A stretch of 64,000 nt of DNA from Sphingobacterium sp. ML3W (GTDB taxonomy: Bacteria; Bacteroidota; Bacteroidia; Sphingobacteriales; Sphingobacteriaceae): positions 372,001 through 436,000 of the forward strand of contig NZ_CP009278.1 in assembly GCF_000747525.1 (NCBI RefSeq), in the 5' to 3' direction. Position numbers and translations under genes: made by a program. Position 1 is the stretch's first letter, and the number at the start of each line of letters is the position of its first letter. Below the pieces are notes generated by a model, which saw only the letters and a list, made by a program, of their open reading frames with translations, made no database searches and was not told the origin of the DNA. Below, piece by piece: positions 26,774 through 35,953 of the stretch.

Positions 26774-26792
26774 GTAGATAGCCACTATCTAC
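26774..26792. promoter_or_regulatory. 19-bp dyad upstream of hemH
   Basis: GTAGATAG-CCA-CTATCTAC is a perfect 8-3-8 inverted repeat, 13 bases upstream of the hemH -7 box. No T run follows it, so an operator is more likely than a terminator of ispH. Confidence 0.5.
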
Positions 26793-26805
26793 CGTGTAAT
26801 TTCCG

Positions 26806-26813
26806 TAGTTTTG
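26806..26813 (+). promoter_or_regulatory. -7 box of the hemH promoter
   Basis: TAGTTTTG, 6 nt before the hemH ATG; predicts a near-leaderless mRNA. Confidence 0.55.
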
Positions 26814-26819
26814 TGTTAA

Positions 26820-27848
26820 ATGAGTAAGAAAGCTACCAAAGGAATTTTATTAGTTCAGCTGGGGACTCCAGATAGTCCTGCTACATCAGATGTTCGAAAA
26901 TATTTGACAGAATTTTTAATGGATGGAAGAGTAATTGATATTCCATATATCAATAGAACTCTTTTAGTTAAAGGGATTATCGCTCCAACCCGTGCTCCAA
27001 AATCAGCTAAGATTTATGAAACAATTTGGGATAAAGAGACTGGTTCTCCATTGATGTATTATAGCCTAATGCAACGTGATCTTTTGCAAGAATCATTGGG
27101 TGAAGATTATCATGTTGAACTGGCTATGCGTTATCAAAACCCTTCCATTGAAAATGCGTTGAAAAATTTGGAGGGTATGATGCTAGATTCGATTCGTGTT
27201 ATACCTTTATTCCCACAATACGCTTCCGCCACTAGTGGCTCGGTTATCGATCGTGTGATGGAGTTGATCCGTAAATGGAACTATCTGCCAAGCATGAGTT
27301 TCGTAAGCAGTTATTGCCAAGAACCTTTGATGATTGAAACATATGCCGATCACGCAAGACAACATGATATTGCTAGTTTTGATCATATCGTCTTCAGCTA
27401 CCACGGACTTCCTGTCCGCCAATTGGGGAAAGTTGACCCGACAAAGCAGTTAAAATGTCCGGAGGATGGATGTGATTCATGTAAAATTAACGTCAATTCT
27501 TTCTGTTATTTGTCACAATGTCATGCAACGACGCGCGCTATCGCGGAGGATTTAGGATTGCAAAAAGATCAGTATAGTATCTGTTTTCAGTCAAGATTAG
27601 GTAAAGAACCTTGGATTCAGCCTTATACATCTAGTTTATTGGAGACTTTGGCTAAAAGTGGAAAGAAGAAACTTCTAGTATTTAGCCCAGCATTTGTTGC
27701 GGATTGTATTGAAACAATTGATGAAATTGGCGTGGAATATGCTAATGAGTTTAAGCATTTAGGAGGCGAGGAGGTTCAACTTGTTGAAAGCCTAAACGGT
27801 GACCCTAAGTGGATTGAGGCTTTAAAGCGATTGGCTTTAGATGCTTAG
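26820..27848 (+). CDS. hemH: Ferrochelatase HemH
   Basis: 342 residues. LLVQLGTPDSP N-terminus, PLFPQYASATSGS, the catalytic His in FSYHGLPVRQL and CQSRLGKEPWIQP, SPAFVADCIETIDEI. It inserts Fe2+ into protoporphyrin IX, at the cytosolic side of the inner membrane. A CPEDGCDSCKIN Cys-rich stretch in the middle resembles the variable loop of Bacteroidota enzymes. hemW, the other haem-related gene in the window, is 14 kb away. Confidence 0.94.
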   Translation: MSKKATKGILLVQLGTPDSPATSDVRKYLTEFLMDGRVIDIPYINRTLLVKGIIAPTRAPKSAKIYETIWDKETGSPLMYYSLMQRDLLQESLGEDYHVELAMRYQNPSIENALKNLEGMMLDSIRVIPLFPQYASATSGSVIDRVMELIRKWNYLPSMSFVSSYCQEPLMIETYADHARQHDIASFDHIVFSYHGLPVRQLGKVDPTKQLKCPEDGCDSCKINVNSFCYLSQCHATTRAIAEDLGLQKDQYSICFQSRLGKEPWIQPYTSSLLETLAKSGKKKLLVFSPAFVADCIETIDEIGVEYANEFKHLGGEEVQLVESLNGDPKWIEALKRLALDA

Positions 27849-27866
27849 TACTAATTTAAAACAACG

Positions 27867-29141
27867 ATGTTAATAGTAAATGTAATTATACTTCTGATAT
27901 TAGATTTTTATATCTTTTTTGCATTAAAGGCAACGAAGATCAAGTTTGCAAAGACTAAAACTTTTGGAATTCTTTGGTGGGGTTATTCAATTTTACTTTC
28001 TCTAGGGGTTCTCATATCTTTTAAATTCAATATCCCACTTATAGTTCGTTCTGTTTTTTTAGTTGCATTTTTTCTCACTGCAGCCTCTAAGTTTTTCTTT
28101 TTCTTCGTCCTTATCCTGGATGATTTGAGAAGAGGGGGACTATGGCTATCAAGATTGGTAACACCAAAAAAAACAGTGAAACAAGCGGTCAATGTATTGG
28201 AAATGCCAATAGCTGAAGAGCCTGTCAAAGGAATCACACGATCGGATTTTTTAACGAAAGCAGGGATTTTGGTTGGTGCATCGCCACTGGTACCTCTAAG
28301 CTGGGGAATTATTTCTGGCGCTTATGACTATCGGATACGCCGTCAAAAGTTATATTTGCCGAACTTACCCGCAGCTTTTCATGGTATGACAATCGGGCAA
28401 ATTTCCGATGTCCATTCGGGGTCATTTTACAATAGAAAAGCAGTTAATGGTGGTGTCGATTTATTATTGAATGAAAAGCCCGATGCAATTTTTTTCACTG
28501 GAGATTTGGTCAATAATGTCGCGTCAGAAATGCGTGATTATCAAGATATCTTCTCTAGGCTGAAAGCTGACTTAGGTGTTTTCTCGAGTTTAGGAAATCA
28601 TGATTACGGTGATTACTATTTTGGAAAAGAAGATTCAGCTGCCAAAAGAAAAAATCTTCAGGATTTGATCGAGACGCATAAAGTTATGGGCTGGGATTTA
28701 CTGAACGATGAAAATCGCATTTTAAAGGTTGATAATGAAGAATTGGCTATAATTGGGGTTCAAAACTGGGGCACAGGTCGCTTTCCTAAACATGGCGATC
28801 TACAAAAGGCATTATTAGGTACAGAAGAGCAGTCTGTTAAATTGCTCCTTTCTCATGATCCTTCACATTGGCGTGCTCAGGTATTGGATACAGATGTTGA
28901 TGTGATGTTTGCAGGACATACACATGGTATGCAATTCGGTGTTCGTCTGAAAAATGTACAATGGAGTCCGGCTAAATATGTATACAAAGAGTGGGCTGGC
29001 TTATATAAAGAAAAGGAGAATAAACAACTCTATGTAAATGTTGGCTATGGTTTTCTAGGCTATCCCGGACGTGTGGGAATATTACCTGAGATTACTATTT
29101 TTGAACTTATAAAAGGGAATGACCCAAAAGCGCGTGTATAA
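27867..29141 (+). CDS. Membrane-anchored metallophosphoesterase
   Basis: 424 residues. Three hydrophobic segments lie in the first 90 residues, followed by a linker and, from about 170, a calcineurin-like phosphoesterase core: GQISDVHSGSF, FTGDLVNN, LGNHDYGDY, LLSHDP and FAGHTHGMQFG hold all metal ligands. It is of YkuE/YaeI type, which in other bacteria act on UDP-diacylglucosamine-like or lipid phosphates; the substrate here is not known. It starts 18 bp after hemH and is probably co-transcribed. Confidence 0.88.
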   Translation: MLIVNVIILLILDFYIFFALKATKIKFAKTKTFGILWWGYSILLSLGVLISFKFNIPLIVRSVFLVAFFLTAASKFFFFFVLILDDLRRGGLWLSRLVTPKKTVKQAVNVLEMPIAEEPVKGITRSDFLTKAGILVGASPLVPLSWGIISGAYDYRIRRQKLYLPNLPAAFHGMTIGQISDVHSGSFYNRKAVNGGVDLLLNEKPDAIFFTGDLVNNVASEMRDYQDIFSRLKADLGVFSSLGNHDYGDYYFGKEDSAAKRKNLQDLIETHKVMGWDLLNDENRILKVDNEELAIIGVQNWGTGRFPKHGDLQKALLGTEEQSVKLLLSHDPSHWRAQVLDTDVDVMFAGHTHGMQFGVRLKNVQWSPAKYVYKEWAGLYKEKENKQLYVNVGYGFLGYPGRVGILPEITIFELIKGNDPKARV

Positions 29142-29184
29142 TAAAAAAATTATCTATCCTACCTACTAGGAAAAGTGGTCATAT

Positions 29185-29236
29185 TGGCAATAAAAAAAAT
29201 AAGCACTCAATCGAGTGCTTATTTTTTTTATTGCCA
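29185..29236 (+). terminator. Long-stem terminator after the phosphoesterase gene
   Basis: A perfect 24-bp stem (29185-29208 with 29213-29236) with an AATC tetraloop; the T8 run lies inside the right arm and pairs with an A8 run, so it can end transcription on either strand. Confidence 0.85.
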
Positions 29237-29297
29237 TTTTCTTTAACGGTCTAATTACTATCTTTAGGGACTAAAATTGTGAAATAATAATATTATC

Positions 29298-30347
29298 ATG
29301 CAACAATCATTCGAAATTAATTCGGATCCCCATACTCGGTTGAATATTCTTACAGGAGAACGTGTTCTGGTTTCTCCACATAGAAGTAAAAGACCTTGGC
29401 AGGGACAAGTAGAAGATGTAAATCAAGAACAAAGACCAGCATACGATGAGAAGTGCTACCTGTGTCCAACAAATAAGCGTGCGGATGGTGATGTCAATCC
29501 AAATTACTCAGAAAGTTTCGTTTTTGTAAACGACTTCTCTGCACTTTTGAAGGATACACCATCGGCAGATATCAACGAAGAAGAGCTGTTCATCGCGGAA
29601 TCGGAGAAAGGTATTTGTAAAGTTATTGCATTTTCTCCGCGACATGATCTGACGCTTCCAGAAATGACTGTTCCAGCTATTAAAGCTGTTGTAGATGTAT
29701 GGCAAGCAGAATTTGCAGACTTGGCAAAGCATGAATGGATAAAGTATATTCAAATATTTGAAAATAAAGGTGCCATAATGGGATGTAGCAACCCCCATCC
29801 CCATGGTCAAATATGGTCGCAGAATCATGTACCCGTAGAGCTTCAAAAAGAGTCTAAAAATCAGAAACAATATTTTGATAAGCATGGGAGAACTATGCTT
29901 GGCGCTTATGTAAATGCAGAATTGAAAAAGCAGGAGCGAATTATCGACGAGAACAACTCGTTTGTGGTATTAGTGCCTTATTGGGCTTCTTGGCCATACG
30001 AGACAATGATTGTGAGCAAAAGACCTATTCAGAATATATTAGCTTTTACAGAGGAGGAAAAGGAGGATTTGGCTGCAATTTTGAAATTGCTGACGACACG
30101 CTATGATAACCTTTTTAATACATCATTTCCCTATTCCGCAGGTATGCATCAGGCACCAGTGAATAGTGGAGATTTCCCAGAATGGCACTGGCATATGCAT
30201 TTTTATCCACCATTATTACGTTCTGCAACCGTTAAAAAATTTATGGTAGGTTACGAAATGCTTGCAAATCCGCAACGTGATATTACACCTGAATTTGCGG
30301 CTCAACAATTAAGAAAGTGCGCTACCACTCATTATAAAAACGTTTAA
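29298..30347 (+). CDS. galT: Galactose-1-phosphate uridylyltransferase
   Basis: 349 residues. CYLCPTNKR gives two zinc Cys, and the nucleophile motif HPHGQIW follows GCSNP. Exchanges UMP between UDP-glucose and galactose-1-phosphate (Leloir pathway). Stop is 3 bases before galK start, so the two form an operon; galE is 7 kb away and on the other strand. Confidence 0.95.
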   Translation: MQQSFEINSDPHTRLNILTGERVLVSPHRSKRPWQGQVEDVNQEQRPAYDEKCYLCPTNKRADGDVNPNYSESFVFVNDFSALLKDTPSADINEEELFIAESEKGICKVIAFSPRHDLTLPEMTVPAIKAVVDVWQAEFADLAKHEWIKYIQIFENKGAIMGCSNPHPHGQIWSQNHVPVELQKESKNQKQYFDKHGRTMLGAYVNAELKKQERIIDENNSFVVLVPYWASWPYETMIVSKRPIQNILAFTEEEKEDLAAILKLLTTRYDNLFNTSFPYSAGMHQAPVNSGDFPEWHWHMHFYPPLLRSATVKKFMVGYEMLANPQRDITPEFAAQQLRKCATTHYKNV

Positions 30348-30350
30348 AAT

Positions 30351-31502
30351 ATGATCACAAAAGAATTAATACAAAGTAAATTTAAATCTATTTTTCAAGC
30401 AGACCCTATTGTTGTACGCTCTCCTGGGCGGATCAATATCATTGGCGAGCATACGGATTATAATGATGGCTTTGTGCTTCCTGCAGCAATCGATAAAGCG
30501 GTCTATATCGCGGTTTCTAAGAGGGCAGATAATTTAATTTCTTTATATGCTGAAGATTATAAAGGAGCATATGAGGTTGAATTGGATCATATTGCTCCTA
30601 CGGATCTACATTGGCCAAATTATATTTTAGGAGTTGTTGATCAAATTCAAAAAAGAGGCTTTGAAATTGGTGGATTTAACCTTTATATCGATGGTGATGT
30701 CCCTTTGGGAGCAGGATTGTCGTCTTCTGCAGCAGTTGAATGTGCTACGACATTGGCGTTAAGTGAACTATTTGAATTACATATAGAGCGCTTGGAGATT
30801 CCTAAAATTGGACAATTGGCAGAGCATACGTATGCCGGTGTTAAATGTGGTATTATGGACCAATTTGCCTCGACTTTTGGTAAAAAGGATCATGTGCTAA
30901 AATTAGATTGTCGTTCATTGGAATATGAATACGTTCCATTGGTATTGGATGGTTATACCATTATTTTGTTGAATACAAATGTGAAGCATGCTTTAGGTGA
31001 CACAGCTTACAATAAACGTGTGGAACAATGTAAAAAAGCAATAGCGTGGATAAAGGAGAAATACCCTACAGTTGTCAATATGCGCGATGTTTCGGTTGCT
31101 ATGTTGGACGAAATGGTGAAGGATAAGGATGCTGAAGTATACACAAAAACGCGTTTTGTCGTAGAAGAAAGCGAGCGTGTTCATGAAGCATGCGAACATT
31201 TGAAGGCTGGTAATCTGGTTGCATTAGGTCAAAATCTGTTCGCTTCACACCATGGCTTGAGTAAAGAATATGAAGTAAGCTGTGAGGAGTCCGATTATTT
31301 GGTGGACTTTACTAAACAATTCCCACAGGTATTGGGCGCACGACAAATGGGAGGTGGTTTTGGAGGTTGCACGATCAATCTTGTAAAAGACGATTTTGTA
31401 TCTGAATTCATCGCTCAAGTATCTCCCCAATACTTAGCGCACTTTGGAAAAGAATTGACCGTAATTCAAGTGAAAACGGATGATGGTACATCGGTTTTAT
31501 AG
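30351..31502 (+). CDS. galK: Galactokinase
   Basis: 383 residues. Galactose-binding signature GRINIIGEHTDYNDG, the ATP loop PLGAGLSSSAAVE, catalytic Asp in GIMDQFAS and GGGFGGCTI near the C-terminus; a GHMP kinase. Phosphorylates alpha-D-galactose at O1. Followed by a strong terminator. Confidence 0.96.
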   Translation: MITKELIQSKFKSIFQADPIVVRSPGRINIIGEHTDYNDGFVLPAAIDKAVYIAVSKRADNLISLYAEDYKGAYEVELDHIAPTDLHWPNYILGVVDQIQKRGFEIGGFNLYIDGDVPLGAGLSSSAAVECATTLALSELFELHIERLEIPKIGQLAEHTYAGVKCGIMDQFASTFGKKDHVLKLDCRSLEYEYVPLVLDGYTIILLNTNVKHALGDTAYNKRVEQCKKAIAWIKEKYPTVVNMRDVSVAMLDEMVKDKDAEVYTKTRFVVEESERVHEACEHLKAGNLVALGQNLFASHHGLSKEYEVSCEESDYLVDFTKQFPQVLGARQMGGGFGGCTINLVKDDFVSEFIAQVSPQYLAHFGKELTVIQVKTDDGTSVL

Positions 31503-31510
31503 CATTGATT

Positions 31511-31554
31511 TACTAAAAAGGGTTTCTATCACAAGATAGAAACCCTTTTTAGTA
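31511..31554. terminator. Bidirectional terminator between galK and mfd
   Basis: A perfect 20-bp stem (31511-31530 with 31535-31554) with an ACAA loop, A- and T-rich at its base. Confidence 0.85.
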
Positions 31555-31577
31555 AAATAAATATGATAACCTTTATT

Positions 31578-34500
31578 TTAAACCATTTCTTTTAAAAGCT
31601 TTAAGGCATAGCCAATACTATTGACATTGCTTAAAGCTAATCTTAACTGTTTTTTAATTTCTTTCAGATTGCTAATTTCTGGGTGTTGTTGGACAAATGA
31701 CAGCACCTTTCCAAATTGATCTGACTCAAAGTAAGATGATTTTGGATTGTTGACAAAATAACCTTTTAAGGTGTTCTTCTTGTAGGATATTTTCTCAAAT
31801 CCAATCTGCTTTCCGAACCATTGTAAGCGTAATGTATTAAATAATTCAAAGACTTCATGTGGTACAGGGCCGAATCGGTCTTCTAATGATACTGCAAAAT
31901 CAGTCAGTTGTTCTTCATTCTCAAGTTTCGATATTTCTGTGTATAAATTATAACGTTCACTGATATTGGTTACATATTCATCTGGGATCAATACTTCCAT
32001 ATCGGTGTCGATCTGTGTAAATGAAACGTACTTGTGGTCTTTGTCATCGGCAAAAACTTCTGAGAACTCATCTTCTTTTAACTCTTGGATAGCTTCATCA
32101 AGAATCTTATGATACATTTCAAAACCAATTTCAGCAATAAATCCAGATTGCTCACCGCCTAATAAGTTACCAGAACCGCGAATATCTAGATCGCGCATAG
32201 CGACGTTAAATCCTGCTCCCAATTCTGAAAACTCCTCTATTGCAGAAAGTCGTTTATAGGCTTCAGAAGTAAGTGTGGATAGGGGAGGGCTTAACAGATA
32301 ACAGAACGATTTTTTATTGGAACGTCCCACACGTCCACGCATTTGGTGAAGATCGCTCAGACCGAACATATGTGCATGATTGATGATGATGGTGTTGGCA
32401 TTGGGAATATCTAGACCAGCTTCAATGATGGTTGTGGCAACCAATACATCAAAATCATGATTGATAAATTTAAGCATGACATCTTCCAGATCATCACCTT
32501 CTAATTGACCGTGAGCGATACCTACTCGTGCGTTAGGGACTAGTTTCTGAATCATAGCGCCTAATTGTTTTAAATCGGCAACACGATTATGGATAAAGAA
32601 TACTTGACCTGCACGTTCCAGTTCAAATGACACCGCCTCTTGTATCAATGTTTCATTGAATACATGTAATTCTGTTTGTACGGGTTGACGATTGGGTGGC
32701 GGCGTGTTTATGAGACTTAAATCTCTTGCTCCCATGAGCGAGAAATGTAAGGTTCTGGGAATTGGTGTAGCGGTCAATGTCAGTGAATCGACATTGGCAC
32801 GTAATAATTTTAATTTTTCTTTGACAGAGACACCAAATTTTTGTTCTTCATCAATGATCATTAATCCCAGATCTTTGAATTTAACATCCTTACTGACCAA
32901 ACGATGCGTACCAATGATAATATCGATTTTACCTTCGGCCAATTTGGCTAGTGTTTCTTTAATTTGTTTTGCTGTTTTAAACCTATTGATGTAATCAATG
33001 GTACAGGGTAAATCTTTAAGACGTTCGTTAAAAGTTCTAAAATGTTGATGTGCAAGAATGGTTGTGGGGACTAAAATGGCTACTTGTTTACTGTCTGCGA
33101 CAGCTTTAAATGCTGCGCGAATAGCAATTTCTGTTTTTCCAAATCCGACATCACCACAGATCAACCGATCCATTGGGTGTGGCGATTCCATATCGCGTTT
33201 AACATCTGCTGTAGCTTTTTCCTGATCTGGAGTATCTTCATACATAAAGGATGCCTCCAATTCATTTTGAAGATAGCTATCTGGACTAAAAGCTGTACCC
33301 GTCTGTGCTTTACGTTTGGCATAGAGCATGATCAAATCTCGGGCAATATCTTTAACTTTCTTTTTTGTTGTTTTCTTCAGCTTGTCCCAAACATCGGTAC
33401 CCAATTTGTTCATTTTTGGGATAGATCCTTCTTTACCGGAGTATTTAGATATTCGATTTAGCGAGTTGATGTTGACATAAAGGAGGTCGTTGTCGGCATA
33501 ACTCAATCGAATCATTTCCTGAGATTTTCCGTTGACTTCTATTTTTTCAAGTCCCGCATATTTTCCTACACCATGATCGATATGGGTGATGTAGTCACCA
33601 GGTTTGAGATCGCGTAGGTCTTTTAAAGTAATCGCTTGGCTTTTTTCATAGCCTTTTTTTCTTTTGTATTTATAGTATCGATCAAAAATTTGATGATCCG
33701 TATAGCATGCTAATTTGACGTCATCGTCGCGAAAACCTTCCCTGAACCCTTTGTGTATCGGGATAAAAGTGACTGTTTTGTCGAGGTCTTCTAAGATTTT
33801 GTATATTCTTTCAATCTGTTTGGGAGAATCTGAAAAGATTAAATTTTCAATTTTATTTTTCTCATTCTCTTTGAAATTATGGATTAACAGGTTAAAATCT
33901 TTATTGAATGAAGGTTGTGGATGGATATCAAATTTGATTGTGGTATCGGGCTTATAAAAGAATTGTTTCCCGAATTCGATAATTGGAAAATCAAAAAGTA
34001 AAGCATTGAAATTCTTTTCATCAGAAAATCCATATGCAGGATTTATCCACTCTGAATTGTCTTTCTTTTCTTTTTCTGTTAAAGCATTCCAAAATTCTGT
34101 TGCTTTTCTATTTCCATCTTTTATGGTATCCAATGTAAACTGTACATCCTTTATCCAAACAACAGCATCCCTGTCAATATACTCCAATAGGGAGATGTTT
34201 TGTGCGGTTAAAAATTTAGCTTGTACGTTGGGAACAATTGTTACTTTATGGATTTTTGATACAGATAATTGAGATTCAATTTCAAATGTTCGAATACTTT
34301 CAATGTCGTCACCAAAAAATTCTATCCGATATGGTAGGTCATTAGAGAAGGAGAATATATCTACAATTCCACCTCTGATGGCATATTGCCCTGGTTCGTA
34401 AACAAAATCTACGCGGTCGAATTCGTATTCAAATAAAAACTCATTGATAAAGTCTATACTTAATTTTGTGTTTTCCGTTATCTCTAAGGTGTTTTTTTCG

Positions 34501-34913
34501 AGATCACTTCTATTAATGACTTTTTCCGCAATCGCTTCCGGATATGTAACGACCATTTTTGGCAACTCGGATGCGTGGTTTAACACGTTTAACGTTTCTG
34601 CACGTTGTAAAACGTGGGTTGCATCCAGCTGGGTAAAATCAAAAGGCTTACGGTAGGAGGTCGGGAAAAATAAAACTTGTTTATCAAGGAGGCTTTCGAG
34701 ATCACTTAGGAAATAGGATGCATCTTCATGTGTTGGTAGGATAAAGAGATAAGGTCGTTCTTGTAAGGTATAACTCGCTACAGCAATGACGGCATCAGAT
34801 GAACCGATAAGACCTTTTAATTGGACCTTTGGATTTTTAGCTTGTATCGCTTTTGTCAAAGTTTGTGTTAACTCACTTTGACCGTATTTTTCTATAATTT
34901 CTTTAATTCCCAC
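31578..34913 (-). CDS. mfd: Transcription-repair coupling factor Mfd
   Basis: 1111 residues. The UvrB-homology region is N-terminal (about 1-330), the RNA polymerase-interacting domain follows (DYITHIDHGVGKY near 425), then the RecG-like translocase with Walker A GDVGFGKTE, IIDEEQKFGV, TATPIPRTL, motif V/VI region MRGRVGRSNKK, and the C-terminal TRCF domain that binds UvrA. It removes stalled RNA polymerase and recruits UvrA. Length is typical for Bacteroidota (about 1110-1120). Confidence 0.95.
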   Translation of the reverse strand: MGIKEIIEKYGQSELTQTLTKAIQAKNPKVQLKGLIGSSDAVIAVASYTLQERPYLFILPTHEDASYFLSDLESLLDKQVLFFPTSYRKPFDFTQLDATHVLQRAETLNVLNHASELPKMVVTYPEAIAEKVINRSDLEKNTLEITENTKLSIDFINEFLFEYEFDRVDFVYEPGQYAIRGGIVDIFSFSNDLPYRIEFFGDDIESIRTFEIESQLSVSKIHKVTIVPNVQAKFLTAQNISLLEYIDRDAVVWIKDVQFTLDTIKDGNRKATEFWNALTEKEKKDNSEWINPAYGFSDEKNFNALLFDFPIIEFGKQFFYKPDTTIKFDIHPQPSFNKDFNLLIHNFKENEKNKIENLIFSDSPKQIERIYKILEDLDKTVTFIPIHKGFREGFRDDDVKLACYTDHQIFDRYYKYKRKKGYEKSQAITLKDLRDLKPGDYITHIDHGVGKYAGLEKIEVNGKSQEMIRLSYADNDLLYVNINSLNRISKYSGKEGSIPKMNKLGTDVWDKLKKTTKKKVKDIARDLIMLYAKRKAQTGTAFSPDSYLQNELEASFMYEDTPDQEKATADVKRDMESPHPMDRLICGDVGFGKTEIAIRAAFKAVADSKQVAILVPTTILAHQHFRTFNERLKDLPCTIDYINRFKTAKQIKETLAKLAEGKIDIIIGTHRLVSKDVKFKDLGLMIIDEEQKFGVSVKEKLKLLRANVDSLTLTATPIPRTLHFSLMGARDLSLINTPPPNRQPVQTELHVFNETLIQEAVSFELERAGQVFFIHNRVADLKQLGAMIQKLVPNARVGIAHGQLEGDDLEDVMLKFINHDFDVLVATTIIEAGLDIPNANTIIINHAHMFGLSDLHQMRGRVGRSNKKSFCYLLSPPLSTLTSEAYKRLSAIEEFSELGAGFNVAMRDLDIRGSGNLLGGEQSGFIAEIGFEMYHKILDEAIQELKEDEFSEVFADDKDHKYVSFTQIDTDMEVLIPDEYVTNISERYNLYTEISKLENEEQLTDFAVSLEDRFGPVPHEVFELFNTLRLQWFGKQIGFEKISYKKNTLKGYFVNNPKSSYFESDQFGKVLSFVQQHPEISNLKEIKKQLRLALSNVNSIGYALKLLKEMV

Positions 34914-35116
34914 GCGTTCACTAATTTGGAATACTGCGAATTTAATGAAAATGATGGGTTGTTACAAAATTAGCTTTACCTATCTGGTACTTTGATAAAT
35001 AAATGAGATGAATCTTGTCGATTTTAACTCATCTCAACTGGTGTAACTACGTATTCGAGTATTGGTATGTATCGTTATTTAATTTCCTTAATCTTGAGCG
35101 GATTCGTAACAAAGCA

Positions 35117-35698
35117 TCATAAGTCCGTATTGATTTGTAAGACCTGTATATAATCCTTCAATGCGCTCTTATTGGCTGTATCTAGAATGTTTTGGAAATT
35201 CTCTCTAAAATCAAACTGATGGTCTTCGTGAATCTTTGCATATTTTCCCACGGCATGTTTTATTCTTCCTGCGATGTATTTTTGAAGTTTATGAGCTGCT
35301 GATTGATAGGATGAACTTAAAAGAGCTGGGTAATTGATAATAGCTCTTTCTAGGACATAAATCCGAAATTCTACTTCACTAACTTTATCTTTGGTGACTT
35401 TCTCATGCTCATTGATCATGCCACTTGCTTGCTTCACCAATTTATTTAATCCCACAAAATTACTCAAGCTTGGGGAGTTGAATACTTGCGATTCTCCTAA
35501 GTCAAAAAGTTGTTTAAGCTGGTTCCTTAAGTTTTCGATACGTTGCTCTAAGTCAGATTCATCTTCTAACAGTTGAAAATGAAGTTGCTTGATTAACATT
35601 TTATCTTTACTAATCAATCTTAGCAATAACTTATCTTTTTCTTTTACAGGAAGGTTTAGCACTGCTTTTTTTAATTCTGGATCTTGATGGATTGACAT
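35117..35698 (-). CDS. Hypothetical all-helical protein
   Basis: 193 residues, highly charged, with heptad-like leucines (LEQRIENLRNQLKQL near 50-65) and no signal, membrane segment or Cys. It begins SIHQDPELKKAVLNLPVKEKDKLLLRLI, a segment I recall from other Bacteroidota hypotheticals, so it is probably a real conserved gene. Function not recognised. Stands alone between mfd and the TPR regulator. Confidence 0.65.
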   Translation of the reverse strand: MSIHQDPELKKAVLNLPVKEKDKLLLRLISKDKMLIKQLHFQLLEDESDLEQRIENLRNQLKQLFDLGESQVFNSPSLSNFVGLNKLVKQASGMINEHEKVTKDKVSEVEFRIYVLERAIINYPALLSSSYQSAAHKLQKYIAGRIKHAVGKYAKIHEDHQFDFRENFQNILDTANKSALKDYIQVLQINTDL

Positions 35699-35953
35699 GA
35701 TTTAAAGATAGGAGAAAATTTACAGTTTAAAAAATTTAGTGGGAATTTGGAATTTTTCGTATATATTCAAGATGATAGAAAAACTTTTCTGTACGTTTAT
35801 CTTCAATATATGGAAAGTTCACTTCTTTTATGATTTTTATAAAATCAGCTATTTTTAGTTACATTTTTTTAATGAAGCTTCTATCTAAACTACATCTAAA
35901 ATTATTTATATTTGTAGATAAATACCCACAAATTTTAATAAGAACCTATTGAT

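Noticed and set aside
25851..26792. The ispH and hemH dyads as sites of one regulator
   Set aside because: The geometry is equal but half-sites differ (TTTCTAGA versus GTAGATAG), so a common factor is not supported by sequence alone.
35004..35036. TGAGATGA/TCATCTCA inverted repeat upstream of mfd
   Set aside because: 17-nt spacer, no T run and no promoter box at a sensible distance; not enough to call a site.
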